Part shown: one piece after another, positions 1-5,341 of the stretch | How positions within the stretch are numbered: the stretch's first letter is position 1 | Layout of the letters: the number at the start of each line of letters is the position of its first letter | Source: an uncultured Ruminococcus sp. | GTDB taxonomy: Bacteria > Bacillota > Clostridia > Oscillospirales > Ruminococcaceae | Assembly: GCA_945876405.1 (NCBI GenBank) | Contig: CAMCOJ010000176.1 | Coordinates: forward strand, 1-5,341 | Direction of reading: 5' to 3' | Length of the DNA: 5,341 bases | Notes under the pieces: model-generated | Told to the model about the DNA's origin: nothing | Database searches by the model: none | What the model saw: only the letters and a program-made list of their open reading frames with translations | Program-made: the position numbers and the translations under genes

Positions 1-33
1 TCTCGTGGGCTCGGAGATGTGTATAAGAGACAG
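1..33 (+). other. Nextera Read 2 transposase adapter (sequencing artefact)
   Basis: This is the Illumina Nextera Read 2 adapter without its first G. It consists of the 14-nt tail TCTCGTGGGCTCGG and then the 19-bp Tn5 mosaic end AGATGTGTATAAGAGACAG at 15-33. The identity is exact and comes from known adapter sequence. It is not part of the organism and not a natural Tn5 copy, because the tail in front of the mosaic end is the synthetic primer site. Organism sequence begins at 34. Confidence 0.98.
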
Positions 34-254
34 ATTATAATGTTACAGCTTTCCATTTTCAATAGCATAATAAATTTACTGACTAACTTTGTTTGTTTTA
101 ATAGATATATTTCATAAGAATGTACTGAAATATCTATTGCTACAGAAACAGACATTCCATTAATATGTACAAAATCAGCTTTACATATGTAGGCAGCTGA
201 CCAAATTGACGCTGCTGAAATAAATATGTCATGAATTTCATTGACATATTGCAT
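34..254 (-). CDS. Possible truncated hypothetical ORF, cut by the adapter junction
   Basis: Read on the minus strand, one frame is open from a TAA near 316 down to the adapter at 33, about 94 codons without a stop. Possible starts are ATG at 254 (MQYVNEIHDIFISAAS...) or ATG at 269, five codons earlier. From 254 it gives 73 codons ending ...MLLKMESCNII with no stop before the insert ends. I do not recognise the product. Against it: neither ATG has a visible Shine-Dalgarno sequence, codons are far more AT-rich than in the two firm genes, and inverted repeats and a plus-strand promoter fall in the same stretch. For it: a frame this long is not expected in DNA with so much A and T, where stops are frequent. 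It could be the 5' part of a divergent gene, a decayed gene, or chance. Confidence 0.25.
100..138. repeat. Imperfect inverted repeat (AT-rich hairpin)
   Basis: The left arm at 100-114 (AATAGATATATTTCA) pairs with the right arm at 126-138 (TGAAATATCTATT). This makes 13 base pairs with one 2-nt bulge, around an 11-nt loop. No T-run follows on either strand, so it does not look like an intrinsic terminator. Its role is unknown, and its AT-rich stem would be weak as RNA. Confidence 0.45.
223..250. promoter_or_regulatory. Inverted repeat over the -35 box, candidate operator
   Basis: The 9-bp arms AATATGTCA (223-231) and TGACATATT (242-250) are perfect reverse complements. The 10-nt centre, TGAATTTCAT, is itself nearly symmetrical (TGAA/TTCA), so the whole 28-bp element is dyad-symmetric except for one extra base. 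The right arm includes most of the TTGACA -35 hexamer at 241-246. A dimeric regulator binding here would be expected to affect RNA polymerase access to the EAL gene promoter. The symmetry is seen directly; operator function is inference. Confidence 0.5.
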
Positions 255-269
255 ATAATATTGTATCAT
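241..269 (+). promoter_or_regulatory. Sigma-A-type promoter of the EAL-domain gene
   Basis: A perfect -35 hexamer TTGACA at 241-246 is followed after exactly 17 nt by TATCAT at 264-269, which matches the -10 consensus at five of six positions. Transcription would start near 276 and give a leader of about 55 nt before the TTG start at 331. A perfect TATAAT also occurs at 254-259, but it is only 7 nt from the -35 box and so cannot be used with it. The promoter overlaps two inverted repeats. Confidence 0.7.
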
Positions 270-281
270 ATATGTATGATA
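264..281. promoter_or_regulatory. 18-bp palindrome over the -10 box, candidate operator
   Basis: The sequence TATCATATATGTATGATA has perfect 7-bp arms (TATCATA and TATGATA) around a 4-nt centre. Its left arm contains the whole -10 hexamer and it ends just after the predicted transcription start. This is a typical place for a repressor site, though palindromes of A and T arise easily in such AT-rich DNA. No regulator gene is visible in the window to pair with it. Confidence 0.4.
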
Positions 282-316
282 TTGATTAAAGTGTAGATGC
301 AGACACAGGAAATATT

Positions 317-322
317 AAGGGG
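317..322 (+). promoter_or_regulatory. Ribosome binding site that fixes the TTG start
   Basis: The purine run AAGGGG lies 8 nt before the TTG at 331, a good Shine-Dalgarno sequence and spacing. An in-frame TAA at 316-318 blocks any start further upstream. The next in-frame ATG is at 364 (codon 12), inside the first predicted membrane helix and far from this site. Together these support TTG 331 as the start codon. Confidence 0.75.
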
Positions 323-330
323 AAATTGAA

Positions 331-2610
331 TTGAAAATATTATATGCCGTTTTTATTCTTGTCATGGCAGTTGTACTGATTGCTACGTACAACGTCGTAT
401 TCCGTGATAAGACATCACCGATTATAAAATACATAAAGAGACTGCTTTTCGCTGCAGTTTTAACTATTGTTGCATATGCAGGAGCTATAACAGCGTATTC
501 GGAGATATCCGCGCTGTGTTTGTACGGACTGTATTTTTCACTTACTGATATACTGCTTATATCAGCATACTATTTTCTGAGGCATTATTCGGATGTAAAG
601 AGAAATGAAATGCCGGCAAAGCTGATTCTTTATGGTATAGCTCTGGCTGATTCAGTATCCATGGGAATCAATGTAATAAAAAAACATGTTTTCAGCTGCA
701 GGATATATCCGGGTGACCAGAAACATGTATCCTATGAGATATGCGATATAACGCCGTTTTATGTATCACACCGGTTTTTTGTTATAATTATTGTTGCGCT
801 AATGCTGGCACTGCTCTTTTATAAGATGGTTACTTCACCGTCAATATACCGGAAAGGTTATCTTGTACTGATGCTTTTATTCTCAGTTGAAGCAGTTCTT
901 GATGTTATATCAGTTCTGATGAGGGTACCGGTTGACCTTGCTATTGTATTTTTTGCAGTTCTGGGAATAGGAATTTATTATTTTTCGTTTGTGTTTATTC
1001 CGCATGATCTTGTTGAACAGCTTCTTTCAGCAGCTGTCAGAAATATGAATGACGGTGTTGTGTGTTTTGATGCAAAGGGAAAGTGTATTTACGTAAATGC
1101 ACTTGTACAGAATTATCTTAATGAAGACAAAGTTGAGGCAATGATGGAGTCTCTGTTCAGACATCAGAAAGAAAATAATGTCAGCAATCTTCATGAATAT
1201 TCATGGAAAATGGTTCGTGACCAAAAGCATATTGATGTTTCGTACAAGGCACTTTATGATGTGAGAGACTTATACACAGGCTGCTTTTTTGTTCTTCACG
1301 ATGAAACTGAAGAGATGCTTAGGCATCAGAAAGAGCACTATGAGCTTACTCACGATAAGCTTACCGGTCTCTATAACAAAGAATTCTTCTATGAACAGGT
1401 AAGAAAAATGCTTGATAATTCCGGGGACAGAGAGTATATTATTCTTTGCAGTGATATAAAGGATTTTAAACTTGTCAATGATGTTTTCGGTGTTGAAAAA
1501 GGCGATGAGCTTCTGAAAAAAATTGCGGACATGCTCCGTGTTCTTAAAAGAAGAGGTTTCAGGTCGGTTTTCGGAAGAATGTCGGCAGACCGTTTTGCTG
1601 TTTGTCTTCCGGCTGATAAGTTTGACGAAAAGCTCTGGGTCAGAGAAGTACACAGACTCGGTGAGCTTTCAGAAAACAAGGCTTACCATGTTTACATACA
1701 TCTCGGAGTATATAAGGTTGAAGACCGGAGTCTTGATGTTTCTGTTATGTGTGACAGGGCGTTTATGGCGATAAAAACAATCAAGAACAGTTATTCCGAG
1801 ACGATAAGCTACTACGACAAAAAACTTCGTGACTCACTTATTTATGAGAAAAATATAACCGGCGAGTTCAATAATGCTATAAGGAACGGACAGTTCAGGA
1901 TGTTTCTGCAGCCACAAATAAATACAGCCGGTGAGATGATTGGCGCGGAGGCACTTGTACGCTGGTTCCACCCGGAACTCGGTGTAATTCCGCCACTGGA
2001 ATTTATCGGCGTTTTTGAAAAATCCGGACTCATAGGTACACTTGACCATCATATCTGGGAGTGCGCCTGCAGACTTCTCAGAAGATGGAAGGATGAGGGT
2101 CGTGAAGGGTATCATATCTCTGTAAATATTTCCCCCAAGGATTTTTACTTTATGGATATTTATGGGATATTTACCGGACTTGCAGAAAAATATGAAATTA
2201 ATCCTGTTAATCTCAAACTCGAAATTACAGAAACGGCAATTATCACAGATGTTAAGAGCCATCTTGCGCTTGTTGACAGACTCAGGGAGTATGGTTTTCA
2301 GGTTGAGATTGATGACTTCGGGAGCGGTTATTCGTCGCTGAGTATGCTTAAGGAAATCAATGCCGATGTAGTAAAGGTTGATATGGGCTTCCTTGACAGG
2401 ATAGACAATACCAATATGGCAAAAAGCCGTGCGATTCTCAGTGCAATAATTTCTCTTTCCAAGAATCTTGGTATGGATGTTGTTACAGAGGGTGTCGAAA
2501 ACAGGGAACAGGTTGATTTTCTTATCAATGAAGGCTGCGATATTTTTCAGGGTTACTACTTTGACAAGCCGATGGACATCAGCGATTTTGAAACGAAATA
2601 TTTTAAATAA
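331..2610 (+). CDS. Membrane 7TM-PAS-GGDEF(degenerate)-EAL protein, probable c-di-GMP phosphodiesterase
   Basis: This protein probably hydrolyses the second messenger cyclic di-GMP at the inner face of the membrane. Seven hydrophobic segments (about residues 2-22, 36-56, 60-83, 95-115, 147-166, 176-197, 200-223) have K/R-rich loops on the predicted inside. That places the rest in the cytoplasm and resembles the 7TM sensor module of some histidine kinases. A PAS-like domain follows (about 231-330), then GGDEF (about 338-500, beginning THDKLTGLYN) and EAL (about 510-755). The GGDEF signature is SADRF at 418-422, and the RxxD inhibitory site is absent, so cyclase activity is unlikely. Residues matching metal and guanine ligands (D375, N383, D392, D420) remain, so GTP could still bind as an effector. 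The EAL set is complete: E540-A-L with R544, N599, E631, E634, D661-D662, K682, E720 and Q740, spaced as in active EAL enzymes such as RocR. The start is TTG. The gene has its own promoter and ends in tandem TAA codons before a terminator. The input signal is unknown. Confidence 0.93.
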   Translation: MKILYAVFILVMAVVLIATYNVVFRDKTSPIIKYIKRLLFAAVLTIVAYAGAITAYSEISALCLYGLYFSLTDILLISAYYFLRHYSDVKRNEMPAKLILYGIALADSVSMGINVIKKHVFSCRIYPGDQKHVSYEICDITPFYVSHRFFVIIIVALMLALLFYKMVTSPSIYRKGYLVLMLLFSVEAVLDVISVLMRVPVDLAIVFFAVLGIGIYYFSFVFIPHDLVEQLLSAAVRNMNDGVVCFDAKGKCIYVNALVQNYLNEDKVEAMMESLFRHQKENNVSNLHEYSWKMVRDQKHIDVSYKALYDVRDLYTGCFFVLHDETEEMLRHQKEHYELTHDKLTGLYNKEFFYEQVRKMLDNSGDREYIILCSDIKDFKLVNDVFGVEKGDELLKKIADMLRVLKRRGFRSVFGRMSADRFAVCLPADKFDEKLWVREVHRLGELSENKAYHVYIHLGVYKVEDRSLDVSVMCDRAFMAIKTIKNSYSETISYYDKKLRDSLIYEKNITGEFNNAIRNGQFRMFLQPQINTAGEMIGAEALVRWFHPELGVIPPLEFIGVFEKSGLIGTLDHHIWECACRLLRRWKDEGREGYHISVNISPKDFYFMDIYGIFTGLAEKYEINPVNLKLEITETAIITDVKSHLALVDRLREYGFQVEIDDFGSGYSSLSMLKEINADVVKVDMGFLDRIDNTNMAKSRAILSAIISLSKNLGMDVVTEGVENREQVDFLINEGCDIFQGYYFDKPMDISDFETKYFK

Positions 2611-2611
2611 T

Positions 2612-2655
2612 AAAAACGAGCCTGCGTAATTTGATGTTACGCAGGCTTGTTTTTT
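2612..2655. terminator. Bidirectional intrinsic terminator between convergent genes
   Basis: The arms AGCCTGCGTAA (2619-2629) and TTACGCAGGCT (2637-2647) form a perfect 11-bp stem with a 7-nt loop. The stem can extend through a G-T wobble and two more pairs (to 2616 and 2650). On the plus strand a run of six T (2650-2655) follows. On the minus strand the five A at 2612-2616 read as a T-run. The hairpin begins 8 bases after the EAL gene stop and about 15 bases past the clpB stop, so it can end both transcripts. Confidence 0.92.
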
Positions 2656-2662
2656 ATTGCTG

Positions 2663-5281
2663 TTAATCTTCAGGCTTTTTTTCCGTGCATGAAAATTCTT
2701 CTTTTTCAGGATTATAGTCAACCACAAGTTCTGTACCCGGTTCAAGATCGACAGCGATTATTGTTCTTGCAACAAGTGTTTCAACTGTTCTCTGAATATA
2801 TCTCTTAAGAGGTCTTGCGCCGAATTCAGGATCGAATCCGTCGTCGATAATAAAGTTCTTTGCAGCCTCTGTTACAGTAACTGTAAGCTGTTTGTCCGCA
2901 AGTCTCTTCTGGAGAGATTCGAGCATAAGGTCAACGATACCCATTATCTGTTCTTTCATGAGCGGTTTGTAGAATACAATCTCGTCCAGTCTGTTGAGAA
3001 ATTCAGGTCTGAAACTCTGCTTCAGAAGCTTGTCCACATTTTCGCGGGCTTCTTCGGAGATTTCGCCGTCAACGATACCATCAAGTATCAGGTGAGAACC
3101 GAGGTTTGATGTGAGTATGATTATTGTATTTTTGAAGTCAACAGTACGTCCCTGTGAGTCGGTAATTCGTCCGTCATCAAGTACCTGAAGCAGTGTGTTG
3201 AAAACATCAGGATGAGCCTTTTCAACCTCATCAAACAGTACAACTGAATACGGTCTTCTTCTTACCGCTTCTGTAAGCTGACCGCCTTCTTCATATCCCA
3301 CATATCCCGGAGGAGCTCCTATGAGTCTGCTTACGGCATGCTTTTCCATGTATTCGCTCATATCGATGCGGACAATGTTCTTTTCATCGTCAAACAGACA
3401 CTGTGCAAGTGCCTTGGCAAGTTCGGTTTTACCTACACCGGTAGGACCAAGGAAGAGGAATGAACCAAGTGGCTGATTCGGGTTCTGGATACCTGCTCTT
3501 GAACGTATAATAGCTTCTGATACTTTCTTTACAGCTTCATCCTGACCGATTACACGTTTGTGGAGTATTGATTCCATGTTCAGAAGTTTTTCACGTTCAC
3601 TTTCAGCAAGTTTTGAAACAGGGATACCTGTCCATCTTGCGATAATCTTTGTGATTTCTTCTTCTGTAACCTTGTTTCTTAAGAGTGAACTGTCGCTCTT
3701 TGCCTCTTCGGCAAGCTGTTCTTTTTCCTCAAGCTTTTTCTTAAGTTCAGGAAGTCTTGAATATTTGAGCTCAGCAGCCTTGTTAAGGTCGTATTCTCTT
3801 TCAGCTTTTTCGATTTCTCCGTTTAAGGCTTCGAGTTCCTCGCGGATTTTTGTTATATCATTTATTGCATTCTTTTCATTTTCCCACTGAGCTTTCATTG
3901 AGCCGAATTTTTCACGGAGTTCTGCAAGTTCCTTCTGAATCTCACTGAGGTGTTCGGCACTGAGTTTGTCCTCTTCTTTTTTTAGTGCTGTTTCTTCTAT
4001 CTCAAGTCTCATGATGTGACGGGAGATCTCATCCAGCTCTGTAGGCATCGAGTCGATTTCGGTTTTTATCATTGCACAGGCTTCATCTACAAGGTCGATT
4101 GCCTTGTCAGGAAGAAAACGGTCTGTGATATATCTGTTTGAAAGAACGGCAGCTGAAATAATGGCCTGGTCCTGAATCTTTACGCCGTGGAATACCTCAT
4201 ATCTTTCCTTAAGACCTCTGAGGATTGAGATGGTATCCTCAACGGTAGGTTCGGAGACATATACAGGCTGGAATCTTCTTTCGAGAGCCTTGTCCTTTTC
4301 GATATACTTTCTGTATTCATCAAGTGTTGTTGCACCGATACAGTCAATCTCGCCTCTTGCAAGCATCGGCTTCAGCAGATTACCGGCATCCATAGCACCT
4401 TCGCCTTTACCGGCACCCACTATCATATGAATTTCATCGATAAAGAGAATGATTTTTCCGTCAGAGGCTTTGATTTCCTTAAGAACAGCCTTGAAACGTT
4501 CCTCAAACTCACCTTTGTATTTTGCACCGGCAACGAGGGCACCGAGGTCAAGTGAGAAGATGTGCTTGTCTCTGAGAGAAGAAGGCACGTCTCCGCGTAC
4601 TATTCTTATTGCGAGTCCCTCTGCAATGGCAGTTTTACCTACACCAGGTTCGCCTATTACAACCGGGTTGTTTTTTGTCTTTCTTGACAGAATTCTTATT
4701 ATATTTCTTATCTCGCTGTCACGGCCGATAACCGGATCAAGTTTGTTGTTTTTTGCAAGGTCAGTGAGATCCTGTCCGTATTTTTTCAGTACGTCGTAGG
4801 TTTCCTCAGGATTCTGGCTTGTTACTCTTGTATTTCCTCTTACTGATGCCAGTGCTGTCATGAAGTTCTGTGCGTCTATTTTGTACTGTGAAAACAGCTT
4901 TGACATTGTGGTGTCGGCCATTTTTATAAGAGAGAGTACGATGTGTTCGACTGAAACATATTCGTCTCCCATCTGCTTTGCCTGGTTTTCGGCCTCAACC
5001 AGTGCTTCATCTACTGCACGTGAAAGGTAAACTGTATCCGGTTTTCTTCCTGAACCTGATACCTTAGGAAGACCGCTGATGATATTTTCTGCTGTTGCTG
5101 ACACTGCTTCAGCTGAAACATCCATTTTTTTAAGCAGCTGAGCTGTCAGACTGCCTTCCTGTTTCAGAAGTGCAAGGAAAAGATGAACCTGCTCAATGTT
5201 CATCTGCTGATTTGAGATGGCAATATTCTGAGCGTCCTGAACTGCTTCGAGTGATTTCTGAGTGAATTTCTGTGCATTCAT
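2663..5281 (-). CDS. clpB: ATP-dependent chaperone ClpB (Hsp100 disaggregase)
   Basis: ClpB is a hexameric cytoplasmic AAA+ machine that pulls polypeptides out of aggregates together with DnaK, DnaJ and GrpE. At 872 aa it is full length for the family. The N-terminal Clp repeat domain covers about 1-145. The first ATPase domain has Walker A GEPGVGKT (210-217), pore-loop Y255, Walker B ending D282-E283 and arginines R335-R336. A long charged coiled-coil middle domain (about 405-530) separates ClpB from ClpC and ClpA. The second ATPase domain has Walker A GPTGVGKT (612-619), pore tyrosine in GYVGYEEGG (659-667), Walker B ending D684-E685, sensor N726, R764 and sensor-2 GARPLKR (821-827). There is no IGL/IGF loop for docking ClpP, so it should refold rather than feed proteolysis. 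ATG 5281 is preceded by a good ribosome binding site. Its promoter, and any CIRCE or CtsR site, lies beyond the insert end. All catalytic residues are intact. Confidence 0.98.
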   Translation of the reverse strand: MNAQKFTQKSLEAVQDAQNIAISNQQMNIEQVHLFLALLKQEGSLTAQLLKKMDVSAEAVSATAENIISGLPKVSGSGRKPDTVYLSRAVDEALVEAENQAKQMGDEYVSVEHIVLSLIKMADTTMSKLFSQYKIDAQNFMTALASVRGNTRVTSQNPEETYDVLKKYGQDLTDLAKNNKLDPVIGRDSEIRNIIRILSRKTKNNPVVIGEPGVGKTAIAEGLAIRIVRGDVPSSLRDKHIFSLDLGALVAGAKYKGEFEERFKAVLKEIKASDGKIILFIDEIHMIVGAGKGEGAMDAGNLLKPMLARGEIDCIGATTLDEYRKYIEKDKALERRFQPVYVSEPTVEDTISILRGLKERYEVFHGVKIQDQAIISAAVLSNRYITDRFLPDKAIDLVDEACAMIKTEIDSMPTELDEISRHIMRLEIEETALKKEEDKLSAEHLSEIQKELAELREKFGSMKAQWENEKNAINDITKIREELEALNGEIEKAEREYDLNKAAELKYSRLPELKKKLEEKEQLAEEAKSDSSLLRNKVTEEEITKIIARWTGIPVSKLAESEREKLLNMESILHKRVIGQDEAVKKVSEAIIRSRAGIQNPNQPLGSFLFLGPTGVGKTELAKALAQCLFDDEKNIVRIDMSEYMEKHAVSRLIGAPPGYVGYEEGGQLTEAVRRRPYSVVLFDEVEKAHPDVFNTLLQVLDDGRITDSQGRTVDFKNTIIILTSNLGSHLILDGIVDGEISEEARENVDKLLKQSFRPEFLNRLDEIVFYKPLMKEQIMGIVDLMLESLQKRLADKQLTVTVTEAAKNFIIDDGFDPEFGARPLKRYIQRTVETLVARTIIAVDLEPGTELVVDYNPEKEEFSCTEKKPED

Positions 5282-5290
5282 AAGCTTTGT

Positions 5291-5295
5291 TCTCC
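5291..5295 (-). promoter_or_regulatory. clpB ribosome binding site, at the insert edge
   Basis: On the minus strand GGAGA is followed by 9 nt and the ATG of clpB at 5281. It comprises the last five bases of organism DNA. The next G in the minus-strand reading already belongs to the adapter, so the native site may be longer than what is seen. Confidence 0.75.
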
Positions 5296-5341
5296 CTGTC
5301 TCTTATACACATCTGACGCTGCCGACGATACTCCTTGTGTA
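5296..5341 (-). other. Nextera Read 1 adapter with i5 index (sequencing artefact)
   Basis: This is the reverse complement of the Nextera Read 1 adapter. The mosaic end is at 5296-5314 (CTGTCTCTTATACACATCT) and the primer tail at 5315-5328 (GACGCTGCCGACGA). The 8 bases at 5329-5336, TACTCCTT, are the reverse complement of AAGGAGTA, the standard Nextera i5 index 507. GTGTA at 5337-5341 is the beginning of the P5 flow-cell sequence. The structure matches library design exactly and is not biological. Confidence 0.98.

Larger units (their letters stand above)
34..330. other. AT-rich region upstream of the EAL gene
   Basis: These 297 bases lie between the adapter and the EAL gene. They are very AT-rich, with about 64 G or C in the 240 bases of 61-300. 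They contain an imperfect hairpin (100-138), two inverted repeats (223-250 and 264-281), a sigma-A-type promoter (241-269) and the ribosome binding site of the downstream gene (317-322). The plus strand has stops in all frames. One minus-strand frame stays open and is listed separately. No tRNA and no c-di-GMP (GEMM) riboswitch pattern was recognised; the predicted leader of about 55 nt is too short for a GEMM aptamer. Confidence 0.7.

Noticed and set aside
276..330. c-di-GMP riboswitch in the leader of the EAL gene
   Set aside because: The predicted leader is about 55 nt and AT-rich, without the GEMM conserved core or room for the two-helix aptamer.
1270..1679. Two overlapping minus-strand frames opposite the GGDEF domain
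   Set aside because: Both are antisense to clear coding sequence, have no ribosome binding site noted and show low-complexity S/F/L-rich translation.
1834..2745. 303-codon minus-strand open frame opposite the EAL domain
   Set aside because: It lies antisense to a gene with an intact catalytic motif set, runs across the terminator and into the clpB 3' end, and its translation resembles no family. It is a shadow of the EAL coding frame.
3558..4799. Several plus-strand frames opposite clpB
   Set aside because: They are Ser/Phe/Leu-rich antisense shadows of clpB, including its coiled coil; clpB is unambiguous by its motifs.
4859..4861. Internal translation start for a short ClpB form at Met141
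   Set aside because: The ATG sits near the place where some bacteria start a shortened ClpB, but no Shine-Dalgarno sequence precedes it (the upstream bases read GACGCACAGAACTTC).
2663..5281. ClpC or ClpA instead of ClpB
   Set aside because: The full-length coiled-coil middle domain and the lack of an IGL/IGF ClpP-docking loop fit ClpB only.
15..5314. Inverted 19-bp mosaic ends suggesting a 5.3-kb Tn5-like composite element
   Set aside because: The mosaic ends are attached to synthetic Nextera primer tails, and one also carries an index and P5 sequence. There is no transposase gene inside. It is library adapter.

Overview
The window is one assembled fragment with Illumina Nextera adapter at both ends. 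Positions 1-33 are the Nextera Read 2 transposase adapter without its first base. Positions 5296-5341 are the reverse complement of the Read 1 adapter, followed by an 8-nt i5 index and the start of the flow-cell adapter. Only positions 34-5295 are organism DNA. No IS element, CRISPR array, tRNA or rRNA was seen.

The insert carries two complete convergent genes. On the plus strand (331-2610) is a 759-aa membrane c-di-GMP signalling protein: seven predicted TM helices, a PAS-like domain, a degenerate GGDEF domain (SADRF) and an EAL domain that keeps its whole catalytic set. It is best read as a c-di-GMP phosphodiesterase. On the minus strand (5281-2663) is a full-length ClpB disaggregase of 872 aa. 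The genes end 52 bases apart and share a strong bidirectional intrinsic terminator. Nothing in the sequence links them functionally; they look like neighbours meeting at a terminator.

Positions 34-330 precede the EAL gene and are strikingly AT-rich (about 27% GC over 61-300 by hand count, against around half in parts of the coding sequence). They hold a good sigma-A-type promoter (TTGACA, 17 nt, TATCAT) and two inverted repeats, one over the -35 and one over the -10. Further upstream there is an imperfect hairpin. A minus-strand reading frame is open across the stretch and runs into the adapter; it may be a truncated gene or chance.

The ClpB sequence, the 7TM-PAS-GGDEF-EAL architecture, strong Shine-Dalgarno sites, a TTG start and moderate-to-low GC suggest a Gram-positive anaerobe of the Clostridia, possibly Ruminococcus or a relative. 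That placement is inference from general resemblance. I find no convincing undescribed multi-gene system. The most useful points are the adapter contamination, the GGDEF degenerate/EAL intact enzyme, and the symmetrical promoter in front of it.
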